In this document: piece after piece, positions 51,889-64,000 of the stretch
Layout of the letters: each line of letters opens with the position of its first letter
Position numbering within the stretch: the first letter of the stretch is position 1
Origin: Lineus longissimus
Lineage: Eukaryota > Nemertea > Pilidiophora > Heteronemertea > Lineidae
Direction: 5' to 3'
DNA length: 64,000 bases
Assembly: GCF_910592395.1 (NCBI RefSeq)
Contig: NC_088312.1
Location: 6,512,001-6,576,000 of the forward strand
The notes under the pieces: generated by a model
The model's database searches: none
Told to the model about the DNA's origin: nothing
Seen by the model: only the letters and a program-made list of their open reading frames with translations
Program-made: the position numbers and the translations under genes

Positions 51889-52683
51889 CTAACTTAGCGC
51901 ATGGAACATAGCGCATGTTATCAAACATGACCCAGTCCCCTAACTCAACATGTCAGTCACGGCATGACCACTGGCTCCTGCCGATATATCAATCCCCTTT
52001 AAGCCAGGTTTACAGATTGAACGAGGGTCCTTTCCTTTCCTTTCCTTGCATTGATTTGATGTATTAGGGTAACCGATCGCTATTAACGCGATAATCTATT
52101 GGTTGGCACATACCAATAGCATAACTATGGTGAAGGGGACTTGGCTCATCACCACTTCTGTATCAGCATCGACATTGAGGTTGTGATGGTTTCAGGTCAA
52201 AAGCCCCAAGACCTCTCACTCAACTGATGGCTTTTTCCCCCAAGAAGGATGACAGGAACAGATAACCTATTTGTTCTGGCTGGACAAGTCCTGATTGGAA
52301 AGCCGTTCAAACAGGTGGTCTGGTCCAGAAAACTGATGGCAGCTACAAGCCATAGGTGGTGATCATCCCATAATCCATCAGCACCTAGCGTGTCCTAATG
52401 ACCACATTGGTCCTCCCCAGCTCATCACGTTGCTAACTTTATTTTCTCGACGGAGATCTGGATCAATCAGATCTTATTGTATTCAGATACCCAGACATAT
52501 AAATTGCATGACCTACTCTCTAATGAGCCATACTCGATATCAGGATCAGGGCAAGATCCATCATTTTGGTTGACGGAATTGATATCTCTAAACCCCCGAG
52601 CAATTATAATTAGAATCAATTATTCCAAGGCTAAGCATTGATCAAGCTCTCGAGCCACTTTGATCATGCTCTTGACCCTGTAA

Positions 52684-52735
52684 GTAAGTAAATAGTGTAT
52701 TGTATAGCGCCAATTCCAAGTGTCCTGTTCACAGA
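52684..52735. mobile_element. Possible retroposon fragment with TGTATAGCGCC motif
   Basis: GTAAGTAAGTAAATAG followed by TGTATAGCGCCAATTCCAAG resembles conserved 3' parts of invertebrate LINE/SINE repeats. It is a short fragment only. Confidence 0.3.
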
Positions 52736-54853
52736 CAAACTCTGATTTCACCAACAGGTCATTCGCATTTGGTTGAACCAATCAGGTATTAAGAAACAAT
52801 CGGCTATACCAGTTCTCGTGAGTGATTCATGAACTAGTCCCGCCAATCAAATCACATCGTCACCTCATAGCTAACCAAGTCAATACATGTACGCATGACT
52901 CCATTACAATCTTGCCAGCACACACAATTGAGTACTGATTGTCAACAAGGAGCCAAATCAGGGTCGGATGAGAGGGTAACATGGACATGCCAAGATTCTC
53001 AAGGATGCATAAAAGCAGCAGAATATTCACAATGGCACTAATGGCACTTTGGTATTATTAAGAGCTGTGCTCTAGTCTCAACCAGTACTTAGAAACTTCA
53101 GCCCAACAGGCTATCTGAATATATCGTAAACCTATTTGTTTCAACTCCTCTAACACTTACCGCCGACTCCGTGTCATCCCAACTAAGACCTAAATAAGAG
53201 ACTGATTAATTGAAGTGTTTGACTGATAACCCGCAGATCAGATGACCATCTTCCTAAGCCCTTTATTACCGTGCTCGCCACTTGGGGGCAAATGCCAGAC
53301 GGACTCTGTCACTTAAGAACCCGCTGCAATATCGCACTAATCTCGATCAATATACTATACGAAAGTGACTGGTACGATAAAGGTTTAGTGCAGAGGTAAA
53401 TTTCTAGATGTCAGCACATATACTGATGCGCCGACAAAAAGGAAAACTTTAGCAAGTAGGTCTAAAGGGATTTCTAGGGATGTCAATCAAAGCCGAATTA
53501 TTCATTCAAGAGGTTGCTGATCAAAGGTGATCATATCCAGAATTTTTGAAAAATGACGAAAATATGCTTTTATCAGTGTTTACCACAAGTCATGAGACTG
53601 ATAAGATGAACACTGATAACAAAACTGTCCACGTACACAATGTCAAACTGGTGCCCATTGTCGTTGGGATTATAAATCCATACTCCTCCATCACGTGTTT
53701 CAGACTCCTCTAAGTCTCATCATGGAGGCTGGATCTGTACATCCTTTCAGAATGAAGATCACTACAAAATTGCTGTATTGATGCAATCTCGCGTCATGTC
53801 CACTGTTAGGATGTGCTGTATGTTGTTGATGAGGTCAAAAGCAGACTGATTTTCCACATAAGTGTCCCAAAATTGATTGGAAAATCATGAGAAGAAATCA
53901 ACAGAAACAGCAAAATTTAATTTCTATACCTATTCTTCCGAATTAGTTACATTGTAAGTTGAGAGAATCAGATGAACATGGCTAAAAGCAGCAGCGTAAC
54001 GTTTTTAACACAATAAATTGTTCAAGACAAAATTCTTTTAGGTTCAATAGCTCAAAGTCAAACCTAATTTGCAGATAGATTTTTTTCCACATTTTGAGAA
54101 TTGGCAGTAAATTGAGTTAGATTGGCGACATTAAATTCTAGCGTTTGACACCACATGTGTGAAACGGGAACTATACTCCTGACACAAATAATAAAGAGGG
54201 TAAAAATATTATTGCAGTCAATGCATGCCGAGATTTCAATTTTGAATTTCTTTACAGGAAAATTGGATAGAAATTACAAAAGATTAGCACCGCGGTCTCA
54301 AGAGGTTGCAGCATTCCTAGTAAGCTAAGTCGATTCAAGTTGCGAGGTCTTGCAATGTGATTTCCAGTGAAGAAGTTTCTGGGAAAAAATAACACCACAC
54401 AACTTGTCTCGTAAAAGTTATGGGATTCACCAGACTTTTTAAATGATAGATATTGACAAAATTGCAAGAGGATTAATTATTATTGCTATTTTCAACAGAT
54501 TTGCAAGAACTGAAGGTTTTATGTCAGGGCTTACAGCCAAAAAGTTGAAGTGAAATTTTATTGATGAATACGAAAAACAGACATCTTATTTCTAGTGCAT
54601 GAGTCTTCCTTAGTTTGTGTAGGGCTAGCTTTGTCAAAATCCCTACTACTGTCATGCTAAGGCAAGGGTTGGCACATAGAAGGGTAGAATATTATCAATT
54701 CAATCAAACTAAAATCAAGGTTCTTCCTTTTTTTTTAACATAGCACAATAAGACTACACCCTGCAAAGAATGTTGCATCTATGGTTCTAGCGTTGGCACG
54801 TGTTGGTCAAATTTTGTGAAATTCCTCTGGTGCGCTCAAATTCTTTAACTCGT

Positions 54854-54991
54854 GCCTTTCTCCCATCTTCTTGGTCCAAAGAAAGACAAAGATGATTGCA
54901 AAGCGATCTCTAGTCTCGCGAAGCCTTTCTGTCATCTTCATGCTCTAAAGAAAGACAATGACAATTCTAAAGCCATCTCATGTCACGTCTC
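54854..54991. repeat. Imperfect tandem duplication, 69-bp period
   Basis: GCCTTTCTCCCATCTTCTTG at 54854 and GCCTTTCTGTCATCTTCATG at 54923 start two units. Both continue AAAGAAAGACAA, GAT or CAATT, AAAGC and ATCTC. Confidence 0.8.
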
Positions 54992-57900
54992 AACAAACTA
55001 TAGTTTCAGAATATTCCACTAATCGGTTTTATGATTCCGAGCGTGGTTTGCCGAAAGCTTAGCTAGGACCTCAAAGCCAGATTAATGTCTAGTTACCATA
55101 GCAGCTAAGTAACACAAGGTGATATTCAGAAGATGATCCGGATAGATAAGCCATTGCAACCATACATGATGGAAAACAGATCAAAATCATGAAAAATCTA
55201 TATGTTTCATTCTGTTTATTTCGTTTTTTAAGGTCACAGCCAGAATGAACTGAAACAAACTAAACATTAAAAAACTTTCCAAATACAGGATTTTAAATTT
55301 TTTTAATATCTTTTAATCCAAATAGAAAGGATGTGCCATTTCATTTATTGATTTTTGGCTTATTCATGATTTATTCAGTTGAATCACGTGTCCCAGGGTT
55401 GTCACTGCTGATTCGACAGGGCCTGGGGTGGCTTTTAGCAACAACAACCTTTACTCTTTTCTGCTAAAAGAGATTCGGTTGAATCGGAGGCTGTTTTGAG
55501 TGACTGGGTTGCCATCCACCTTATCTTTTTCAGACTTTCCTTTTTATCTCTTTTTCATACGTTTTTTTGTCCCAATTCTATGCCAAGAGAGTCATCAACA
55601 GAACATCAAAAGAACCCTTCCAGAAGCCATGACCTTTTAGCGAAAGGAAAAACCAACTTTTGCATCAACAGCCGGGACATCTGAAAAGCGTTGGCTGTGT
55701 GTATGACAGTTTAAGCACAAAATCCAAGACGCTGCAACAGACTGAAGTAGAAAAATTTAGCTTATATGTTTTCACATTATCAAAGCTACCACAGAGTCAC
55801 AGCCTATTTTCATAGATTTACCAGGCCCCACCCAAGGTAGGCTTTTTCATAAGTTGGGAAGCCTGCCTTGAATATGCAAGATTGAGATAAGATTCCCAGT
55901 CAACTTGGGAACTGATTCTCCGGGGTACAAGCGATGATTTTATCTGATACAGCAAATTATTTTGCACACAGTGTATGAGGTGCACATTTCGTTTCAATGT
56001 TCAAAGAAGAGCCGGGAAAACATTGCAAAATCTTTTCCTATTCATTTGATATCCACAAGCGTTGATCTACACAAAGAAACATCCAATAGTTAGCGTACAT
56101 GTACCAGAACCAAAATAGTAATACTGCCATCATCCTGGCTTCCTAAGCTCTGTATTCTCTTTCAAAGGACCATATTCAAGGCGTGCTCGAGAAAAACACG
56201 CTGATCTCAACTGCCTCTACTTGTTTCAAAGAAATGTCACCAGAGCTGAACAGCACGCCAAAAATAACTGTCGTTTTTAGTTTCTCGTGTGGAAAAGTGG
56301 CAATATTTCTTCTGGTGAACTCAGCAGGCAATCGCCAGCTTACCAATCAATGACCTTATAAGGAAACTATTAAGAGGCAGGAGCCAGATGGGCCATTTTT
56401 AGGGCTCGTTCTCCTAGTGAAATGTAGCATGGCTGATATTTCCCGAATTTCAGACTGTTTTGACCATAGCTTTTACAGAAGACTTAAATGACGTTACAGA
56501 TCATTTTGAAGTACATTTTGTGTTTGAAGTCATGCTCGTCAGCCGAAAAACAAGTGAGCTGTCTGGGCACAAGTTTAAAGCAGGGCACGCACTTTGCTTT
56601 TTTTGTGCCGCCTTTTCAGATTTCTAGCTGAAACACTAGATTGTACGAATCTCGAGACAGGAGGAGGCTGAAATGTCCTCTCTTACGCAAATTTTGACAT
56701 TCTTCCAGAGCTGTCAAAGCAGTATGTTGAAATTTCAATTATTAGGTTCTAAAGCATACAAAACCTTTACTTCTTATCTCTTCTTCCTTTTACAAATCAT
56801 CTTATTTATTATATCAAAATATTCAAAACTGGGAGCAGTTCTGAAAATGCACTGTGGGCATAACGTGATCTCCTGGCTTTTTATGTCAGTATGCCAGAAC
56901 ACATCATCCGGACTACCGACTTCAAAGTTCAAAGGTATAAAATAGGCAGCCGTATAGACAGATTTATTAAATTCTTCCGTTTCTGGTCATTCAACCATGC
57001 CAAAACGAGGCCTTATCTATAAAGACACTCACAACAGCGTCATAAATATTTCCTGGTGTCAGCGTAGACGAAGCCAATTTGATAACACCAGCCCGCTTTT
57101 AGGAAAATTGGATTGTTCATATTAGGTTTGGAGTACCTTAGAAGAGTATGTCTGGTTTCATGGAAAATGAAGTGAAATGTGAAATGTTGAAAGGAACTGC
57201 CAATTTGGGTGAGACAAAATGAATTGTCACGCTTCAGGGAACTATAACTGTAGATAGCACTGGCAATAAGTATGTCGACAAGTGAATTGTCACGAAGTAC
57301 CTTCAAGGGGTCGGAGGAACTCCATAGATAGTACTAGATAGTACTTGCAGTAAGTACTGTAAGAATTGTGCTGACAAATTTTCACAATAACAAAATTGTG
57401 GCTTTTTGTATGAACATGATGAAGTAAGTCCAGCAAATACCATCCTTGTATGCATGCAAATGGTGAGCAATAATGGAAAACTCTCAGTATGTATTAGCTC
57501 TTTCAGTTCAATGTTTCAATAAATCAAAATTCGTAAAAATTTAGCTACAAACCATATAATTTGCAAAACTACTCGCCAATTAAAAATCCTAGATTTCCAA
57601 GTGTTCCACACGAGATCAGGCATTCTCATAGAAGAAGCTCACACAATCTTAGCCAGCTGAGTAAACTAACGAGGTTTGGGCCATCTGACTAATTAGCTTC
57701 GTTAGAACTGACAAACTATTTAGTGACATGACTACTACAGTTGTGGAGTAATTGCTGCTCTTGTGCATGTTGCACCTGGTCACCAGTTAAAGAATGCTTT
57801 GTCATGGTTGCATGAAACATCTTGTAGAATGTGGTTCTTTCTAGCAAGTTAAATGAATGCTTGAACGAGGCCCTGGGGTGAAAAAAAGCAATATCGCAAC

Positions 57901-58791
57901 ATGAGGAATCTAGTCCAAAAGCGATTGCTTCGTTTGAGGAATGCTACAAGAGATTTCTGTCTCGCCTGATTGCAGATCACTGCCCCATGATTGGTGAGCA
58001 AGAAAGCCATTCTTCAGATCAGGGTCAAGATGCATGGGAGAAAACTCCGTTTTTTTTCTGGTCAGCTTTATAATGAACAAACTAAAGCACTGAAGTATTA
58101 TATGAAAAAAAAATCATGGAAAGTCTTTCAAATGTAAGTTACAGTTGTGAAAAAAACCACAAGAGTTTTGTGTCTCGCTTAAAGGCTGTATTTCAGATCA
58201 CAGGAGGGTGTGTCAAGATCTAAGGACTGGAAGGATACAAGTGCTTCTCCAGCTGCTTCCACAACCTTTGATGCCTTATTCAGAATCATCAATAAACATA
58301 GCCACCTGTTGCTGAACTAACAATCTGATCTGCCGTGCTGCTCCTAACTCACTGAACCCAATGAATTGAATATAAGAATCGTCTGAGAACCTAGCTCAAA
58401 ACTGGGTCTAGTTGGTTTGATCTTTTCCCCAGTTACCTAGTGTAAAGTGAGGTCCTGCTACAATTACAGTCCTTAAGTTCATTTTGCGTACGATAAGCTG
58501 TTTTCTACATTGTAGGGGCTATAACTGTACGAGGCTATAATTGTATCACTACCTTATTTGAGATTCCATAGCAAAGGCTGATGCTTTACCTGTTCAGTGG
58601 CATTGATGCAGAGGTGGTATATACCTCTACAGTCTCTTATTAGCCATTCGTTCTGCCAGCGATTCTGACTTTGATAAATGACATCAAGAGACTATTTCTA
58701 TAGATGAAGTGATGGTGATAACAGCCAGATTCTCCAGTCACACTATTACCAATCCCCCTTACATGTAGTGAACACCTCAATTTTCCATCAC

Positions 58792-58960
58792 CAGCTAATC
58801 ACTTTATACAAGTGTTTGTTAGGCTACATGTACCAGTGGGGCTTTGTTTCTTCTCTATAGCCACTTAATCTGTCCTCAGCTAATCACTGTATACGAGTGT
58901 TTTTAGCCTACTGGCAGCTTCTCTTTAGCCAGTTGATTTATCTAGCGCTGATCTACTGCC
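58792..58960. repeat. Imperfect tandem duplication, 85-bp period
   Basis: CAGCTAATCACTTTATACAA at 58792 and CAGCTAATCACTGTATACGA at 58877 begin two units, both followed by GTGTTT, AGCCTAC or AGGCTAC and CTTCTC. Confidence 0.75.
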
Positions 58961-61900
58961 AGTAGGTTGCATGGGTGCATAGTGGCACAAGAGCTGTACA
59001 AACAGCTTTTTGGTGAATCAGTACCACTGTTTTACTCAAATGACCCTCATTTAATCCACCTACTAAAGACTTTAAAGAATTTAGTCATTGATCTGGTTTT
59101 TGTCAACAGCAATGGGTGACATCGGGTTGAAGCAGATACAGAGCTGGAAGGAGGACTGGATTAGGATATTGGTTTTACTGCTACGCCCTATGGTAGCTTT
59201 AACTATATCCAACGCAACCTTCTCAGATACCTTAGAACTTCTGCCTTATAGCCAATTGGAATGATGAAAAGCTAAAGGGAGAATTTCTTTCAGGCTATAA
59301 TCATGATGCAGTTCTATCTGTGATAAGATGAGACAATACTAAGAAGTTAGGGATTTATAATTTGAAATAATTCTGAGAAATAAAAAAGAAAAATTGCAAA
59401 AAGATAATATTGTTATTGGAAAAACCATAGCTGAAACACGAATACTGCTCTCCTGGTTGAAGTACAGCTACATTTTAACAATTCAACTTGCAAGCCTTTG
59501 AGTTAAAGTGGCTAAGACTAAACATGCCAAAGAGCCCAAAATTGCATGGCATCTTCTCTTTATTGAAGTGGTGAAATTCCATCTATCCAGTTATAAGATA
59601 CAAATACAAGTGTTTCTGCAAATGGGAGTGAATGTGAGAGCTTGTCAGCAAGTACCCAAGCAAATGGCTGTGATCCGTGAAGTACTAGTAACCCTTCCTT
59701 GTTTTAATATCCCTTACACACTGAGCAAAGTAGATATCAATTTCAATAACAACCAAATCAAGTCAGCAGACAACCAAGACCAATTTCCAGATTTTACAAG
59801 AGAGTATCCAATACACCAGAACATTGTTTTTCCATTAAGAATATATTATTACACCAACTCTAGCAATCAGAGACTAAGATATCACCTTACTTGGAAACCT
59901 CAGGTCTTCGTGACTATCATTTGGAGACAACAGAACCCTGGCCAACAAAAATCACAATAAAAATCCCCATTATTATCTTGGCTCACCAGTCATCATCATT
60001 CGGCAGTATGTAACCAGCCTTGTTAATCAGGAGACTTGACAGTTCGCTGTGATTGAGACCTAAATATCAATGAATCTATGGTGACATTTTCTCCAGCACC
60101 CAGGCCTAATCTTGGGATGCCAAAGACGGGTATGGAATTACATGTTCCAGTTAACTTGATTTAAAAATCGCACAAGACAGCAAAGACGACTTTAAAAAAT
60201 CATCACCTGACCTTTTCTTTAATCATCAGCTCAGACATTTCCAATTTCCATCATGCTGAGCTCTATTCCAGCTAATCCAAATCGTTCGCTCATATTCATG
60301 TCTGACCCTGGCATCTTTTTTTATCATACAACGACAGAATTGGCTCCCATCATGATCCCGAGAGCCAATGAGAGACACCAGTTATTTTGAAGGGTGCTTG
60401 ACCAACCATAATTGGATGTATACAGATTTTCCTCCACTCGTGTGCCAAAGGAAACATTTTCCCAAAGATTATTTTTATCATTCTGACAACCACTCAGCTA
60501 TTTTACCATTCTTTGTAAGCCACTTTGCAATACTCAGGATAATACCAAGTTCACTGGATGTTGTCAGTCGATTTATGATATACACGTAGTTGGTGACAAA
60601 TGAAATACAGAGCAGTGTAAAATATCAAGGGTGGCTAAAATTGGTCAAATAAAATCTACTTCTAATTTTAATGTGAAAGTGACAAACACATATAGTGTGC
60701 GGAGTAAAAAATCTGGAGTGGCTCAAATTTCATTAAATTTCAAGGTTTTTGCCAAGTGAATTCATAATCATAGTCACGTGGTATTAGGCAGGTTAAATTT
60801 CACATCCAACTGTCAAGGCTTCCCTTCAAGCATCATTATTTTCTCAAGTTACACTGCACAAATAACTCTAGGATCCTCATCCAAGTATCCGGCTTCCAGG
60901 CAACACGGAATGCTATTAAAGGTGAAGTGTTTCACATTTCAAAGGTGAATTACCTCTTACAAGACTATTATGACAGAAGGGGGTAAAAAATAATGGTTCT
61001 TCACAAGATTTATCCCCAAAGTATCAAAAAATCATTCATTTCTATTTATAATTACAAAAACTCATCACGCCCATCGTGCCAGCACCCTCATATTTTTCCG
61101 ACAGTTCTAATCTTACAAACTCCCCATTATACAAACACCATCACTCAAAATGTTCAAAGCCAATCACAACTTATTGCTGCCGACATAGACCGATCGTGTT
61201 TCGTATTGTTTATTTGGCAGTTTTTCATCATAACTTGGCAGATATTCTCCAAACCAATCGTCTCTCTTTGTACCTCTGATCAGCGAGACTATAGCTGATA
61301 TTATGGCCATCTGTCTGCCAACTTGGATTGGGTAAATGTTCCATTTCCTTGGCTAGTTAAGCAAATATGACTTAGATCAAAGGAAAGATCATGACAGCTA
61401 CTGGTAAGTTAGCAGATGTTCCGAGGAACCCAGGTCCCAAACAAGCATAACTAACTAGAGGCCCTAGGGCCTGGCACTAATCAAAAACGTTTATGTCCGT
61501 GTATACTAACATTAAGAAACCTGGTGACAGTCAAAGACTAACTGACATTTTCTAAATGGACAATGATTTTATGGTCAATTAAAACTAAATTGCTTTCTCT
61601 GTTTAAAGTGAAACTCATTATTGACCCCCTTGTAATTAACAACAAAGATACAAGCTACAACCGCAATAAATCTTTAAAGACAAACTACACAGATAATTGA
61701 TTTCTTTAGAATATATTGGACACAAAAACATGGACCAGACTAACCTTGAAAACAGATTCCACTAAAGTCAAATTAGCCAAGAAAATTCCACTTTCCTCAA
61801 TGTGCAAACAAGCCCCATATATGTCTTGTAAGCTTAAACCGCCTCATCTATCAGAGGCGGTAAATTTACCGCCATTATCTATTGTTAGGGTTATCGCAAT

Positions 61901-62282
61901 TTGTGTTCTTGACATAGTGATAATGTATACATGGTTACGACGTAATGGCTTCGTTTTCGATATGTTGTCATCAGTGTCCTAATGGGCATCAGGTCTAATG
62001 GAATGAGGCGCTTGAATCATATAATCGATAGAGTGAGGTTACGCGGCCAATAAGTGGATTAGTGCCATCACAGATAAAAAGGGGTCAAGGTGGTTATTGC
62101 AATAATGATAAGTGGATTGACACGGGTTTATTTTCTATCAGATGTTTCATTAAAACATTACTAATCTGTTAGGGCTGTGTGTCACGTTAGTAATGTCGGA
62201 CCAGGAGTTGGTGAGGTCTGCATGTCGTTAATTAAACGAAAGGAATGACAGAACTGGAAGAGACTGCAACCTTAAAAACATT

Positions 62283-62414
62283 CCATGGGCTGTCCTTCTT
62301 TTCTTTAAAGCCACTTTGAAAAAACTCCATGGACTGTCCTACTTTTCTTTCAAGCTACTCTGAAAGCACTTCATGGACCATCCTTCTTTTCTTTCAAGCC
62401 ACTTTGAATGCGAA
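62283..62414. repeat. Tandem repeat, three units of 44 bp
   Basis: CCATGGGCTGTCCTTCTTTT begins the first unit at 62283. Similar units begin at 62327 (CCATGGACTGTCC) and 62371 (TCATGGACCATCC). Each continues TTTTCTTTCAAGCCACT and TGAA. Units are about 85-90 percent alike by eye. Confidence 0.88.
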
Positions 62415-63386
62415 GGCCACTTCTCTCTGTTGAAGGATTACTCCAAGCCTCATCTGTAGATCAAAGACTCAGACTTTCATTCACCTTATTTCATCACATC
62501 CCTTTTAACGCAGCTCATGGAAGAGATCAGAGAAGCTTAGAAATTAGATTCATTAGCGTACGATAACAATCCACAATTTCCAGTACAGGTATAGCTTATT
62601 CATTAATGATTAGCGACTATCTTTGAGAGAGTGTTGCACTTGTTCCACCAATTACGATGCCAGAACATATAATACGACATTCCAATCAGGTGAAGAATTC
62701 ATTGCGCCTACACAATTATGAGCACAACTGCTTGCACAACAGTAGTTGCTAAAAGAATTTCACATCTTTTCTGGAATTTGAGATTGACAGGTATAGCAAA
62801 GTATACAAATTGTTATGGAGCTTCGCCCTCACAATTACCATGAAACAGTAAAACAACCCATTTGTTATTCACAATAAAAAGAGAAAACAATCATCAACTT
62901 GGATCAGATAATACCCAAGTCTCCTTTTCACCTTGAAAAACTAATCTTTCATAGGAAAAGCTCTTTGAATTGTACAGCTCATCTAGAATCAAATTACTCT
63001 GATATTTCCCCTATACAAAACTCATTATTCGATGATCTTTGACACAAACAATACCCATTTCTAAAAAGCATTGAAAATTTTATTCATCTTCCTCTTATTT
63101 CATTGTAAAATATGCTTTGATCTAAAAATAAACAGTTCAACTACTAATTGGAAATTCAATAAAGAATGTTGATCTGGTATGATACAATTTCATAAGGCAG
63201 AAAAATATCAATAATTCCTCGTTTGATTTGTGCTAAACAAAGCTAAAATGATTTTCAATGCCAAGGCGTATCAATGTTTATTGGAAATGAAACCATATAA
63301 TCATCTATCAAAAATGTTCAGGGGTCAATTCCTTCATAACACAGAGTCTATTGGCAGGTTTGAAATCTGAAAAACAAAAAAAGTGG

Positions 63387-63634
63387 TCATATACACAAAA
63401 CCCACTGATATGCTGACCACCTGACCTAGATTAATCTCTGAAGTTCAGCCTTTAACACAAAACACTCCGATATATTGACTTCTTGACCCAGATTGATATC
63501 TCAAGGTCAGCCTTTAACACCAAATGTTTAAATATACTGACCACTTGACTGAGCTTGATCTCTGAAGGTCAGCCTTTAACACCAAGTGTATTGATATACC
63601 AACCACTTGAGCGAGAATAATCACGAAAGAACTG
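63387..63634. repeat. Tandem repeat, four units of 62 bp
   Basis: CAGCCTTTAACAC recurs at 62-base spacing (63449, 63511 and 63573 for the CCTTTAACAC block). The rest of each unit aligns as GATATNCTGACCACTTGAC, then GATCTCTGAAGGT. The fourth unit decays after about 50 bases. The array is non-coding. Confidence 0.88.
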
Positions 63635-64000
63635 ACTTCTTGCTGAGGTTCATTCAATCAAAATTCTATTCAACTCTCACAAACTTCACGCTATGATTGT
63701 GAATGTATCATAACTAACCTTCTTTGATCTTGCGTGAAGCCTTTAGCCCCGATGTCAAACTGCTTCGCTTTGCATTGCTAAACAAGTGCCCTGCGGTAAC
63801 GTGACTATAATAGCATCCAAATGAGATAATGAGTACAAGTTAAGGACATTATAGACCCAAATCCGCGCTCAGAGACAATGCTTCAAAATGTCTTATTCTT
63901 CGCTTGTGAGGTTGAACCAATGCCACAGGAATTTTAGAAATTGCCCATCACAACACGGCTGTTTTTCTGGCGGTATAATTGATTGCATTTCATGAGATTC

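Larger units (their letters stand above)
51090..62282. other. DNA downstream of the receptor, no further gene recognised
   Basis: The region holds only the tandem duplications at 51608, 54854 and 58792 and the hairpin cluster at 61839-61873. A 150-codon open frame at 59508-59960 starts at GTG and has no recognisable domain. Confidence 0.55.

Noticed and set aside
59508-59960. 150-codon plus-strand frame
   Set aside because: Starts at GTG, is basic and featureless, has no recognisable domain and no flanking splice signals that join it to anything.
1-64000. tRNA or rRNA genes
   Set aside because: I looked for the GGTTCGAATCC-type B box with a paired acceptor stem and for rRNA-like tracts and saw none. 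A covariance-model scan would be decisive.
1-64000. Autonomous transposon or retrovirus-like coding sequence
   Set aside because: No transposase, reverse transcriptase, integrase or rolling-circle replicase motifs seen in any frame; all the mobile elements here are non-coding.

Overview
This is eukaryotic genomic DNA, most likely from a marine invertebrate. It is AT-rich, has no operons or dense coding, and is full of short repeats. A spiralian (mollusc, annelid or brachiopod type) is my best guess. That rests on a receptor resembling lophotrochozoan and insect FMRFamide receptors, and on a dispersed repeat with a GGACGACGGACGCC tract and a terminal hairpin, a style I associate with such genomes. 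The phylum is inference.

Only one gene can be supported. A long coding exon at about 49224-50453 on the + strand encodes a class A seven-transmembrane neuropeptide receptor of FMRFamide-receptor type. The open frame has no in-frame ATG before the receptor's N-terminal glycosylation cluster and begins right after a good splice acceptor. The annotated start codon is therefore probably in an upstream exon that I cannot locate. A possible polyadenylation signal lies at 51084.

The rest is intergenic or intronic DNA with no recognisable gene. Its structure comes from repeats: (1) foldback or MITE-like elements in several families, three of them with two copies here (7.7/28.5 kb, 12.7/48.7 kb and 27.3/29.1 kb), plus singletons at 39.1 and 21.6 kb; (2) a roughly 1.1 kb composite element at 35.9-37.0 kb with three internal ~300 bp units, an ACG microsatellite and a 3' hairpin; (3) a second repeat family at 10.1 and 37.6 kb with the same 3' layout (GACGCCA, then a 10-bp hairpin, then AGCTAAAA); (4) an exact five-copy array of a 141-bp monomer at 33.8-34.5 kb; (5) many short tandem duplications with periods of 25-165 bp.

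By region: 1-7 kb and 13-21 kb are featureless; 7-13 kb holds small duplications and two foldback elements; 21-30 kb holds scattered foldback elements; 33-40 kb is the repeat-rich block; 40-48.7 kb is mostly plain with one degenerate tandem array; 48.7-51.1 kb is the receptor locus; 51-64 kb is plain with several small tandem duplications. I found no tRNA, rRNA, CRISPR array, or recognisable transposase or reverse transcriptase.
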